Assembly: GCF_017571495.1 (NCBI RefSeq)
Contig: NZ_JAGETZ010000003.1
Location: forward strand, 434,001 to 498,000
Source: Hymenobacter negativus
Lineage (GTDB): Bacteria > Bacteroidota > Bacteroidia > Cytophagales > Hymenobacteraceae
Reading direction: 5' to 3'
DNA length: 64,000 nucleotides
Positions 44,033-51,661 of this stretch are shown here, one piece after another. The notes below the pieces were generated by a model. That model did no database searches, was not told the origin of the DNA, and was given only the letters and a program-made list of their open reading frames with translations. Made by a program: the position numbers and the translations under genes. Within the stretch, counting starts at the first letter, position 1, and each line of letters starts with the position of its first letter.

Positions 44033-45040
44033 TCACCATGTTGGTTTGCTTGGGTCAGGCTTCTGCGCGGCGGGACGGGTGATTTGCTGTAAATACTGTT
44101 GCTCCTGGGCTCGTAGGGTTTCCAACAGCTGTCGGGCCTGGGCGGGGCTTAGATTCATGGCTTGCAGGCGCTCGCGCTGGGTCTGGAGTTGTACATCGGC
44201 CGGGGTAGCCGCGTCGGTGCCGGGCCGGCTGCTACGGACATTGGGGGTAGCAGCAGAGGAAGCGCTAGCTGGGTCGAGGCCCCGCTGGGTACCAGGAGTC
44301 GTACCGGTAGCGACGGGCTGCGAGGTGCCAGCGCCGGGCTTGCGGCCACCATTAGCAGCATTGCCCGACGAAGCTTGGGGACGCTGATTATCGGGTTGGC
44401 CCTTAGCATCTGGTCGGCGTTCGGGCGGCGTGGTAGGAGAGGGGGGAGATGTAGCGTTGTCGTTGACGCTGCCCTGACGGTCTTCCCCCGCTTTTTCGGC
44501 CGGTTTATTTTTCTCGGCGGAATGCTGTTCTGGAGAGGGGTTGGGTTTATCAGGAGCCGATGCCTTAGGAGGAGCCGTTATCTGCGGGCTATTTGGTCGA
44601 TGAGCGAGATAGTCACTCAATACCTCATAGTCGGCCCGCGCGCCACTATTGCGCGGGTTCAGCAACAGCGCCTGGCGCAGTAGCCCCAACGCCTGCGCCA
44701 ATTCACCGCGTTGGGCCAGCAGCACCGCCATTTGCTGCCGCGCCACGCTGCCCAGGGTGGTTGGGCTACCCACCAGCAGGCGTCCGTATGTGCTATAAGC
44801 GGCCTGCTGCTGTCCGCCCCGTACCTGCGAATGAGCCAGATTGAGCACCAGCCGTGGGTCGGGTGTCTTCGCATTTTGCGCTACCAGCGCATCAGTAAAT
44901 CCCTTCGCCGCACGCCGTGCATCGTCGCGTGCGTAGGCGGCGGTGGCATCGGCCACGGCCACGTTGCGGTCGCGCACCCGGGTCAGCAGGCCCAGTACCG
45001 GCCCACTAAATAGTAGCATCAGCAGCGCGAAGTATTTCAT
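44033..45040 (-). CDS. BatC-like tetratricopeptide protein
   Basis: 335 residues. An N-terminal signal or anchor (FALLMLLFSGPVLGLL), two or three TPRs (ATAAYARDDARRAAKGFTDAL, LNLAHSQVRGGQQQAAYSTYGRLL, QALGLLRQALLLNPRNSGARADYEVL), then a long Pro/Ser/Thr/Gly-rich disordered region and a basic helix at the end (SPAQARQLLETLRAQEQQYLQQI). This is the layout of the Bacteroidota BatC partner of VWA proteins. It overlaps batB by four bases. Confidence 0.75.
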   Translation of the reverse strand: MKYFALLMLLFSGPVLGLLTRVRDRNVAVADATAAYARDDARRAAKGFTDALVAQNAKTPDPRLVLNLAHSQVRGGQQQAAYSTYGRLLVGSPTTLGSVARQQMAVLLAQRGELAQALGLLRQALLLNPRNSGARADYEVLSDYLAHRPNSPQITAPPKASAPDKPNPSPEQHSAEKNKPAEKAGEDRQGSVNDNATSPPSPTTPPERRPDAKGQPDNQRPQASSGNAANGGRKPGAGTSQPVATGTTPGTQRGLDPASASSAATPNVRSSRPGTDAATPADVQLQTQRERLQAMNLSPAQARQLLETLRAQEQQYLQQITRPAAQKPDPSKPTW

Positions 45041-46014
45041 GGCCGAATAAGGGTAACAGTAAGCACAGCATCAAGCGCCAGCAACAACAAGGCTGCCGCC
45101 AGTGGATAGCGATAGCGGTTATCTGCCACGGCCACAGTACGTACCTGTTCGGCTGCCCCTTGCATGCCCCGCAAAGCCCGCAGCAAAGGCCCGAACCCAT
45201 TTTGCTGATTGGTGAGCTCCACATACTGTCCTCCGGTTTGAGCAGCTAGTTGCAGCAGGGTGGCTTCCCGTAGGCGTGTTTGCACGGCTTTGCCTTTACC
45301 GTCCGTCACAAAACCGCCGGCTGCTTTAGGAATTTTGGCTCCTGCTGCCGTTCCCACGCCTACGGTATAGATGCGGGCACCAGTGCGGCCCAGGGCCCGT
45401 AGGGCCGGCTCCAGGTTTTCACCAAAGTCTTCCCCGTCACTCACCACCACCAGCGCTGTGGTCCTGGGCGCACTCGTAGGAGCCCCTGCAATAGGAGCCA
45501 TGCGGTCCAGTACCAGCTCCAAAGGGGCCCCCAGGGTGGTGGGTCCGGGCGGGAGCAAGCTGGTTCGCAGCGTGCTGATAAAGGTTTGCACGGCTCCTTG
45601 GTCATAGGTAAGTGGGCATTGCACTACCGCTTCAGCTCCAAAAATCACCAAGCCCAGCCGGTCGGCCGGAAACTGTGCTACCAAGTCCTGTAGTTCGGCC
45701 TGGGCCCGGAGCAGGCGGGAGGGAGCCACATCCGGTGCATCCATCGAGCGCGATACATCAACCAACAGCCACACGTCTTTGCCCGCGGTACGCACCGGTT
45801 GCTGGCTCACACCCATGGCCGGGCCCAGTGCCGCGGCGAGCAGTAAAACGCCAGCCAGCACGCGTAGCAGTGCCTTCCAGCCCCGGTGCCGTGCCCGTCC
45901 GCCCAACGCCAGCGCCAGTCGGTTGCTACGGCGCCAGTGCCGGACCAGCAGCCCCAGCGCCAAGACTAGTCCCAGCGCGGCCAATACGAAATCAGAATAT
46001 GCCCAGCTAAGCAA
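45037..46014 (-). CDS. BatB-like von Willebrand factor A membrane protein
   Basis: 325 residues. Two N-terminal helices, a VWA domain with the MIDAS motif DVSRS (86-90) and later T/D ligands (TLGAPLELVLDRM, VVSDGEDF), and a C-terminal helix (PLAAALLLLALDAVLTVTLI). Bat proteins form an inner-membrane complex linked to stress tolerance and MoxR-type ATPases. Only batB-batC occur here, with no batA or moxR upstream; a tRNA gene follows the promoter side. Confidence 0.87.
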   Translation of the reverse strand: MLSWAYSDFVLAALGLVLALGLLVRHWRRSNRLALALGGRARHRGWKALLRVLAGVLLLAAALGPAMGVSQQPVRTAGKDVWLLVDVSRSMDAPDVAPSRLLRAQAELQDLVAQFPADRLGLVIFGAEAVVQCPLTYDQGAVQTFISTLRTSLLPPGPTTLGAPLELVLDRMAPIAGAPTSAPRTTALVVVSDGEDFGENLEPALRALGRTGARIYTVGVGTAAGAKIPKAAGGFVTDGKGKAVQTRLREATLLQLAAQTGGQYVELTNQQNGFGPLLRALRGMQGAAEQVRTVAVADNRYRYPLAAALLLLALDAVLTVTLIRP

Positions 46015-46184
46015 TTGTCGTCAAAATGAGTCCCAATATTACGACCACCAGCCGCACCGGCTATTATTAGCTTTGGCTGATTGAGTGAACGAAATGGCCC
46101 TGACTCTATATCTAGTCCGGTGAAGGCATTCCGAATAATTTAATAAATTTTTTTGCGAAAGTATGGTCTTTTCAGTTCGGCTAG

Positions 46185-46192
46185 TATATTTG
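46185..46192 (+). promoter_or_regulatory. Promoter -7 element for tRNA-Ser
   Basis: TATATTTG matches the Bacteroidota -7 consensus TAnnTTTG, 33 bases upstream of the mature tRNA 5' end. The -33 box is not clear. Confidence 0.6.
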
Positions 46193-46224
46193 CACCCGCT
46201 TCGGACGGAAGCGAATGCCGACCT

Positions 46225-46312
46225 GGAGAGGTGGGTGAGTGGCTGAAACCAGTAGTTTGCTAAACTGCCGTAGCTCTAAAGGTTACCGGGGGTTCGAATC
46301 CCCCCCTCTCCA
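46225..46312 (+). tRNA. tRNA-Ser (anticodon GCT)
   Basis: Acceptor arms GGAGAGG (46225-46231) and CCTCTCC (46305-46311) pair perfectly. Anticodon loop TTTGCTAAA gives GCT, reading AGC/AGU. A long variable arm (CGTAGCTCTAAAGGTTACCG region) and a TTCGAATC T-loop are present, as in serine tRNAs. CCA is not encoded. tRNA 3' ends are common phage integration sites; the phage tail module begins 4 kb downstream. Confidence 0.95.
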
Positions 46313-46323
46313 CACCTAAGCCG

Positions 46324-46370
46324 AAAAAGCCCCGAATACAGCGTTCTGACGCGTGTTTTCGGGGCTTTTT
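46324..46370 (+). terminator. Rho-independent terminator after tRNA-Ser
   Basis: AAAAAGCCCCGAA / TTTTCGGGGCTTTTT hairpin, the right arm ending in T5, 12 bases after the tRNA. Confidence 0.85.
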
Positions 46371-46420
46371 ATTTGGTGTGCGTGCAAGTGTGCGCGTTGG
46401 TATAAAAAACCGCTAGAAAA

Positions 46421-46627
46421 ATGGAGCCCAAACCCCAAAAATTCCTTTTCAATGGACTCGATGGTTTCGCGGGCTTCCGCCGGGGCCAGACCTATCAGCT
46501 CACATCCGACGTGTGGGACGACGGCAGCGGCACGGTGACGGTGGAAATGCCGCACGCGCCTTCAGCGGGGCGGACGAAGTTTGATGCCCAGCAGTGGAAA
46601 GAGTGGTGGGAGAAGGCTACAAAGTAA
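46421..46627 (+). CDS. Small hypothetical protein, 68 residues
   Basis: Starts MEPKPQKFLFNGLDGFAGFRRGQ. It has a beta-rich middle (TYQLTSDVWDDGSGTVTVEM) and a Trp/Lys-rich end (WKEWWEKATK). No signal or membrane segment. GC content is like the chromosome, unlike the next two genes. Family not recognised; it may be a small phage-borne or island protein. Confidence 0.5.
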   Translation: MEPKPQKFLFNGLDGFAGFRRGQTYQLTSDVWDDGSGTVTVEMPHAPSAGRTKFDAQQWKEWWEKATK

Positions 46628-46631
46628 CTCT

Positions 46632-46646
46632 TTCCAATTATTGGAA
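46632..46646. promoter_or_regulatory. 15-bp perfect palindrome upstream of the two-gene unit
   Basis: TTCCAATTATTGGAA (7-bp arms, one centre base) lies in the AT-rich 124-base region before the DUF4747-like gene, about 105 bp from its ATG. It is a plausible repressor site. Confidence 0.45.
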
Positions 46647-46751
46647 TTTTGTCCAAAAATAGGAAAAACAGTTTATTAAATTGGACTTGTGTAGGTTTGG
46701 CTTATTCGGTCAATATATCTTACAAAACAAGCCTTTTCACTCTCCAATCTA

Positions 46752-47636
46752 ATGTCAAAACAAGACGCTTCCGTTAAAACCACATTCAACCTCCTTAATG
46801 TCAAGCTACGAATGCCTGAAGCCAAAGAGGCGAGCCAAGATGATTATGTGGGCTTAATCACGCAGTTGGCCAGTCGGAGAATTCGAGCTACTGTAACTCA
46901 AAACATTGGTGTGATTATGAAGCGATGCATAATCGAGCGTATTGGTGATAATATCATGCTATATGGCATTATCACTCGTTACACGCCACTGACCTCAGGG
47001 AAGCTGTTAAACTTAGAGGAGCCTGACCAGAGCGAAGAAGACCAAGAAGGCTTGCCTATAAATCGCGTTCCTAACCCAAAAGATGTTGCCTTCTTCTTCA
47101 GCCCGTCGAACCATCGACTAGCTATTTCTAAACGAGGTGGCCCTCTTTCTATTAAACAAGCGCATGATTATTTTGTAAAAGCATTCAAGCAAATACTTAA
47201 AACGGGCCAACTTGTAGATGTAGACATTGAGCAGGATGGGGATACATTTCGAGAAATACTTGATGCCCCTCGAATTAAGCGTGTTCGCATTGAAGTGTCT
47301 TATACTAATAATGACATGTCAAAGGAGAACGCAGCTGACTTAGACCAAAAAATGAAATCTGGAAATGTCGGTCGTTTTGTAATTGAGGCTATATCGGACG
47401 GCGCAACGGAAGGACTGGACGTTGCCAAAATTCCATTTTTGCAAGGTGCGTTTGAACTAGCTCAAAGTAATGGCAAGGTTAGCGCAACTGTGATAGATGC
47501 TAAAAGCCCTACTAAACGGGGGCGCACAGTGGAGACGGAAGAACACCCACGCGAAGAATCAGTGGTTTCTGAGAAGCCAGGAGATGTGGTGCGTGACATG
47601 TATGCCAAGCTGAAAAACTTATTTCCTAGGGGATAA
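46752..47636 (+). CDS. DUF4747-like soluble protein, candidate sensor of a two-gene defence-type unit
   Basis: 294 residues with no signal or membrane segment. The segment PNPKDVAFFFSPSNHRLAISK, then SIKQAHDYFVKAFKQIL and PRIKRVRIEVSYTN, matches my recollection of the DUF4747 layout (an 'FFF-x4-H-R-L' strand, a helix, and a 'RI-x-I' strand); this was not searched. The last 55 residues are charged and low complexity until the final helix (VVRDMYAKLKNLFP). GC content and codon use (many AT-ending codons) differ sharply from the flanking genes, indicating transfer. One base separates its stop from the next ATG, so the two are co-translated. It resembles the soluble-protein-plus-membrane-protein layout of lambda RexA/RexB, by organisation only. 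Confidence 0.6.
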   Translation: MSKQDASVKTTFNLLNVKLRMPEAKEASQDDYVGLITQLASRRIRATVTQNIGVIMKRCIIERIGDNIMLYGIITRYTPLTSGKLLNLEEPDQSEEDQEGLPINRVPNPKDVAFFFSPSNHRLAISKRGGPLSIKQAHDYFVKAFKQILKTGQLVDVDIEQDGDTFREILDAPRIKRVRIEVSYTNNDMSKENAADLDQKMKSGNVGRFVIEAISDGATEGLDVAKIPFLQGAFELAQSNGKVSATVIDAKSPTKRGRTVETEEHPREESVVSEKPGDVVRDMYAKLKNLFPRG

Positions 47637-47637
47637 C

Positions 47638-48327
47638 ATGGACGAGCTTTCTGAGCGTCGGCGTTTGGCTATACAGCAAGCTGCTGAGGTTGTCCTTAGC
47701 CGTATGGCTAAACAGCATGCAATGGGGGTAACTGGGTTGTTGTCAATCTACCCGAAAGACAAACTGCTATGGGGCTCTGTTTTACCAGCAATAGTGACCA
47801 TCATCGTCTTTGGATTAATTGTGGTAACTGGTGTTAACATTGACGACTTCCTGAAGCGAACAGTAGATACTAGTGTGTCGATTCTACCGAATCTGCTTGG
47901 TTTCCTGTTAGGGGGCTATACAATTCTGATAGGATTTGGTAATGCATCACTCTTGAAATCTGCTACTCACATTATAGAAGGTCGCCGTATCAGTCTTTTC
48001 CAGATGCTCAGCACAATTTTCGCGTTGACTATCTACTTACAGTCGATTACGTTGGCTGCTGCTGTAATCGCCCAGTTTACTCTTTCGATTCCTTTGTCGG
48101 CAGGAACGGGTTTTGTAGGAATGCTGCATGATGCTGTCCCTACAATCAATAAAGTATCAGTAGTAGTATTTCTTTTCCTGCTTTTCTATAGCATTTTGTC
48201 ATTGAAAGACACGGTAGTCAATGTGTTCAACTTTGCTCAGCGGTACCACTACACCCTAACAGAAGAGCGACTATCTGACGAATACGAGGCACGCAAGAAG
48301 GGCAAAAGCAACGACACACAGCAGTAG
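47638..48327 (+). CDS. Four-helix membrane protein, candidate effector paired with the DUF4747-like protein
   Basis: 229 residues. Four hydrophobic helices are evident: LLWGSVLPAIVTIIVFGLIVV, VSILPNLLGFLLGGYTILIGF, ALTIYLQSITLAAAVIAQFT and VSVVVFLFLLFYSILSL. The N-terminal 40 and C-terminal 45 residues are charged and probably cytoplasmic. No enzyme motif. Low GC like its upstream partner. RexB of phage lambda is also a four-helix ion channel following a soluble activator; equivalence is a hypothesis from architecture. The family is not recognised. Confidence 0.65.
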   Translation: MDELSERRRLAIQQAAEVVLSRMAKQHAMGVTGLLSIYPKDKLLWGSVLPAIVTIIVFGLIVVTGVNIDDFLKRTVDTSVSILPNLLGFLLGGYTILIGFGNASLLKSATHIIEGRRISLFQMLSTIFALTIYLQSITLAAAVIAQFTLSIPLSAGTGFVGMLHDAVPTINKVSVVVFLFLLFYSILSLKDTVVNVFNFAQRYHYTLTEERLSDEYEARKKGKSNDTQQ

Positions 48328-48476
48328 CCGTTCTTTGTAAAAAAAACTGGCTTGTCATAAATTCACAAGGCTCCTTTTTTGACATCTTTTTGTTGTACTC
48401 TTGTAAACTTTTGATGAGGCATTAAGCAGCCTTATTTGAGTTGTTTGGATTGTAAATCAGGTCTTTGTCTAAAAAA

Positions 48477-48755
48477 ATGCATATGAAACTGAATATTTTT
48501 TTTGCTGCTTCCCGCCTCCGTGCGGCGTGGGGAGTGCTAACTGCTGACCGGTGCGTAGTGCTAACTTACGACCCTAGCAAACCAGTAAATGTGCTTGGCA
48601 ATCTTTACTTGTGTGCTCCATCACAGGAAGTGCCCGAGCGCTTAGCAAATGCTACACTAATTGCTGTTGAGTGGGATAATATGGACAACTCCGGTGGCCA
48701 GCAAGATGCCCTTCGTCAAGCCAATGAAATTCTAGCTCGGTCTCACTGTCAATAG
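48477..48755 (+). CDS. Hypothetical protein, 92 residues
   Basis: Starts at ATG 48477 (MHMKLNIFF) or ATG 48483. Small alpha/beta protein with VVLTYDPSKPVNVLGNLYLCAP and LIAVEWDNMDNSGGQQDALRQANEIL. No homologue recognised. Its own terminator follows at 48778. Confidence 0.5.
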   Translation: MHMKLNIFFAASRLRAAWGVLTADRCVVLTYDPSKPVNVLGNLYLCAPSQEVPERLANATLIAVEWDNMDNSGGQQDALRQANEILARSHCQ

Positions 48756-48777
48756 CTTTTACCATCTATCATTGAAT

Positions 48778-48808
48778 AAAAAGCCCCAGCTCTCCACTGG
48801 GGCTTTTT
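48778..48808 (+). terminator. Rho-independent terminator
   Basis: AAAAAGCCCCAG / CTGGGGCTTTTT (48778-48789 / 48797-48808) with a T5 end on either strand. Confidence 0.88.
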
Positions 48809-48835
48809 CATGCCCGCTCCCTACCTTGCCTACCG

Positions 48836-49108
48836 ATGACCCTACACGACTTCAACCAGCTCTCCGAGGAAGTGCAGTACGCTTACGTCTTTCAGCGGGG
48901 TACGTACCTGGCCCGACGCTGGGATGACTTCCACCTAGCTGTAAATCTATTCCAAGTGCCGGGCGGCTTCTTCGTGGAAGTCAACTTCGATACCGAGAAA
49001 AACGAAATCGAGTTTCTATTCGCCTTCGAAGCAGGCAGCGAGGATGACCGGCTGCCGGACTACGCCATGTTCGTGAAGCTGCCAGACTGGATGCCAGATA
49101 CCGAGTAA
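48836..49108 (+). CDS. Hypothetical acidic protein, 90 residues
   Basis: MTLHDFNQLSEEVQYAYVFQRGTYLARR, then a beta region (FHLAVNLFQVPGGFFVEVNFD) and an acidic end (PDYAMFVKLPDWMPDTE). Cytoplasmic. Its stop overlaps the next ATG (TAATG). I cannot name a family, though similar pairs of small ORFs occur in Bacteroidota islands; a role as an immunity or antitoxin component is possible but unproven. Confidence 0.55.
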   Translation: MTLHDFNQLSEEVQYAYVFQRGTYLARRWDDFHLAVNLFQVPGGFFVEVNFDTEKNEIEFLFAFEAGSEDDRLPDYAMFVKLPDWMPDTE

Positions 49109-49335
49109 TGGGCTACGGTGAATTTCACTACGGCATTGGCGACCTAGTGCAGGTGGCCTACAATGCGCCCGTGCGCACCATCACGGCGCGGGGCTGGCTG
49201 CTAGTCAGCTATGCTCAGAGCAACCGGCGGGAGGATGCCTACCAACTGGATGATGGGCACTGGGATTGGTACTGGGCTGCTGAACTCTACCCAATTGGTC
49301 AGGCTCCTCGGCCGGTGTTCGTTTATACGGGATAA
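49108..49335 (+). CDS. Hypothetical protein, 75 residues
   Basis: MGYGEFHYGIGDLVQVAYNAPVRT suggests a small beta barrel; Trp/Tyr-rich end (DDGHWDWYWAAELYPI). It overlaps the preceding gene by one base and is followed by a terminator, making a two-gene transcript. Function unknown. Confidence 0.55.
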   Translation: MGYGEFHYGIGDLVQVAYNAPVRTITARGWLLVSYAQSNRREDAYQLDDGHWDWYWAAELYPIGQAPRPVFVYTG

Positions 49336-49336
49336 T

Positions 49337-49371
49337 AAAAAGCCCCAGCTGCTGGACACGGCTGGGGCTTT
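49337..49371 (+). terminator. Rho-independent terminator
   Basis: AAAAAGCCCCAGC / GCTGGGGCTTT hairpin two bases after the stop codon. Confidence 0.85.
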
Positions 49372-49455
49372 ACAGGCAAGTATGAAACGGTGCTGAAAGA
49401 TAGAGCGTGCGGCTGTATATTTCTGCCCCCATTCACAAACCACTTTCTATTGTTC

Positions 49456-50247
49456 ATGAAAAAACAACTCTACCTCTCTGCTCTCGCCATGCTATTGGCT
49501 GGCTCTGTTCAAGCCCAAGTTACACCGGAAAAAGTGTATCAAGGGCAAGGCGAAATTATTCGGCTCAGTAATGGTGACTATAAGTATCAGACGACTCAGC
49601 TGGCAACCAATCAAGTGAATGTTTACAACTTAAACCACTCTGTATATAAGCAGTTGACCGTACCATCATTAGGCACAGCGTATGAGTTCCGAGGCGTTCA
49701 GTACGTTTCAGACGCATTATTTGACGTAAATGCTAATAATGTTGAATACATCGCCCATTATGGTTCAACCAATGTCAATGGTGGGCTCGGCAAGTCAGTT
49801 GTTTATTCGGAAACAGGTAGTCAACTAGCCGTGCTGGATTCGTCAAACTACTATGTTTCGATTTACAATACTCCAGCAGGCGCTAAGATGCTATCGACGA
49901 TAAGGACGTATAGCAACTCCTACACGTTGACTCGGGAATATACCCGGGTGTACAGCTTGGCTGGTCGTTTGGCTCTTCGGGCCGCTACCCCGCAGCTGGA
50001 GGATGCTTCGGGCGCGTACCCCAACCCGGCTCAAGCCTTGGTGAATCTACCTTATTCATTGCAAGCAGGCCAAACGGGCAGCCTCAAAGTGTACGATATG
50101 GGCGGCCGCCTTGTGGGGGCCTACCAAATTGACAGCCACATCAACCGACTCGAAATGGGCACCCGGGACTTGCGCGCCGGTGTGTACACGTACACTGTTG
50201 AAACGGCTGCTGGGGTAACAGCGGGCAAACGCTTTGTTATTCAGTAG
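49456..50247 (+). CDS. Secreted protein with T9SS type A sorting domain
   Basis: 263 residues. Signal peptide (LYLSALAMLLAGSVQAQ), a beta-rich body with many Asn/Tyr (VYNLNHSVYKQLTVPSLGTAYEF), and a C-terminal sorting domain (YPNPAQALVNLPYSLQAGQ ... GSLKVYDMGGRLVG ... LRAGVYTYTVETAAGVTAGKRFVIQ). Secreted or surface-anchored through T9SS. The body has lower GC than the C-terminal domain, as if the sorting domain had been joined to a foreign sequence. Function unknown. Confidence 0.82.
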   Translation: MKKQLYLSALAMLLAGSVQAQVTPEKVYQGQGEIIRLSNGDYKYQTTQLATNQVNVYNLNHSVYKQLTVPSLGTAYEFRGVQYVSDALFDVNANNVEYIAHYGSTNVNGGLGKSVVYSETGSQLAVLDSSNYYVSIYNTPAGAKMLSTIRTYSNSYTLTREYTRVYSLAGRLALRAATPQLEDASGAYPNPAQALVNLPYSLQAGQTGSLKVYDMGGRLVGAYQIDSHINRLEMGTRDLRAGVYTYTVETAAGVTAGKRFVIQ

Positions 50248-50260
50248 TACCGTCCAAACA

Positions 50261-50299
50261 AACAAAAAGCCCCGACCAAGTTGGCCGGGGCTTTTTGTT
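50261..50299. terminator. Bidirectional terminator at the left end of the tail module
   Basis: AACAAAAAGCCCCG / CGGGGCTTTTTGTT long hairpin between convergent genes, ending both the T9SS gene and the tail operon. Confidence 0.88.
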
Positions 50300-50300
50300 G

Positions 50301-51155
50301 TTAGACATATCCCACCCACTGACGCATGAGCACCGTTGAGAAGGGTTGCATGTTGTTGTGAGGCAGGTCGCCGCCCATTGGGTCCTCTTCCACATACCCG
50401 CGGTCCCGTACAGCATTATCACCGCCAGTATTCGGCAGTGCCTTAAAATCTTGGTAGCGGGCAAAGCGCTCGGAGGTATGCCGGTGGGAGGGCATTTCTG
50501 GTACCGTCAACCGGTGGGTCTCTGCACCACCTTGCTTGCCTACAGTGTCATAGGCTGATTTATTGGCATCACGTCCCAGCAATACGCGGCCGTTGTAATT
50601 ATCCGTACCACCGCTGCCATTGCATTCGTGCCAGCCCCAGGCACTGGTACCAGGCAAGCCTCGCCCATCGGCGTCATAGTCAGTAGGCACATATCCAACC
50701 GAGGCCAAAGGGGCAATTTCTCCCAGGTAGCGCACCGAAGCGCGCATTACGTGGTCCCAGCGCAGGCCGCCCCAAGTATCAAAGGGAATAAACTCCCCAC
50801 CCGTGTAGGAGGGGTCGGCATCTACTAGCACGGCTACCCGCTCCCGGATGCAGGTTTTCGTACCACCCACCTGGTAGGTGCGCTGGTCGAGGAAGTCGTA
50901 GCCGCCCCGCTGCAGCTGCATGGGCAGCGTGACGCTCCCCGCCCCGTAAAACCGCAGCAGCTGGCCATCGAGAAAGACGATGCCCGCCGACACGTTGTAG
51001 GACGGGCCGCTGCCGCTCACCTGGCAGCCGGACACGATGAAGGCTCCCCGGCCCAGGTAGAGCGCGGCCACGCTGGCGGTGGTTTCACTCTGCAGGGTTA
51101 CCAAATCGTCGTTGGCAATGGGGCGGCCCCCCAAATCAAATTCTAAGGTTTTCAT
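50301..51155 (-). CDS. Phage tail collar/tip-domain protein
   Basis: 284 residues. The first half is beta-rich (YNVSAGIVFLDGQLLRFYG, YTGGEFIPFDTWGGL). The second carries the Tail_Collar pattern: GWHECNGSGGTDNYNGRVLLG, GGAETHRLTVPEMPSHRHTSE, PHNNMQPFSTVLMRQWVGYV. Likely a distal fibre tip or receptor-contact part. Last gene of the tail operon, overlapping the gpI-like gene by four bases. Confidence 0.82.
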   Translation of the reverse strand: MKTLEFDLGGRPIANDDLVTLQSETTASVAALYLGRGAFIVSGCQVSGSGPSYNVSAGIVFLDGQLLRFYGAGSVTLPMQLQRGGYDFLDQRTYQVGGTKTCIRERVAVLVDADPSYTGGEFIPFDTWGGLRWDHVMRASVRYLGEIAPLASVGYVPTDYDADGRGLPGTSAWGWHECNGSGGTDNYNGRVLLGRDANKSAYDTVGKQGGAETHRLTVPEMPSHRHTSERFARYQDFKALPNTGGDNAVRDRGYVEEDPMGGDLPHNNMQPFSTVLMRQWVGYV

Positions 51156-51661
51156 ACAAAAAGTAAGCGGTAATGCCGCGTGGCCAACTTGAAGTGGCGG
51201 ATGCGGGCGTTGAGTTGGTCGGTGCGTTGGGGGTTGCGCAGCAGCACGGGCACGCGCACAGTGAAATCGGTCTGGGTGCTGAATTCAACGTACCCGTAGC
51301 AGTAAGTCCAGGGCGGGCTCTCCGCCGCAAACAGCAGGTACACGTCGGGCTGCAGCTCGCTCACGAAATTGAGGTAGAGCGGTATCAGCTCCGTGTCGCT
51401 GTTGTCAATTCGAATGCGCCGCAGCAGCGGGTCGAATTGGTCGTTTAGGGCACCTTCCAGCACAATGGTTTGACTGTTGTAGGCCAGCTCGATGCGCGTA
51501 GCCTCCGCATAGAGCAGAAAGGTGGCGTAGAGTTGACGAAGCGGCGCCAGCAGCGCTGCGAGCCAGGCGCGCAGCTTCGGTTTGCGTAGCAGCGCGGGCA
51601 GCAGCAGCGTGCTCAGGTAGTCGAAATCGACCTTATACCGGATATTGGCGTTAGGTGGCAT
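51152..51661 (-). CDS. Tail protein I-like baseplate/fibre-linking protein
   Basis: 169 residues. A helical N-terminus with basic segments (LLPALLRKPKLRAWLAALLAPLRQLYATFLLY) and a beta-rich second half. Position directly after gpJ matches P2 gene I. Similarity is by position and composition rather than a clear motif. Confidence 0.62.
   Translation of the reverse strand: MPPNANIRYKVDFDYLSTLLLPALLRKPKLRAWLAALLAPLRQLYATFLLYAEATRIELAYNSQTIVLEGALNDQFDPLLRRIRIDNSDTELIPLYLNFVSELQPDVYLLFAAESPPWTYCYGYVEFSTQTDFTVRVPVLLRNPQRTDQLNARIRHFKLATRHYRLLFV

Noticed and set aside
46225..50299. CRISPR array or direct-repeat att site near the tRNA
   Set aside because: No regularly spaced repeats, and no second copy of the tRNA 3' end found inside the window.
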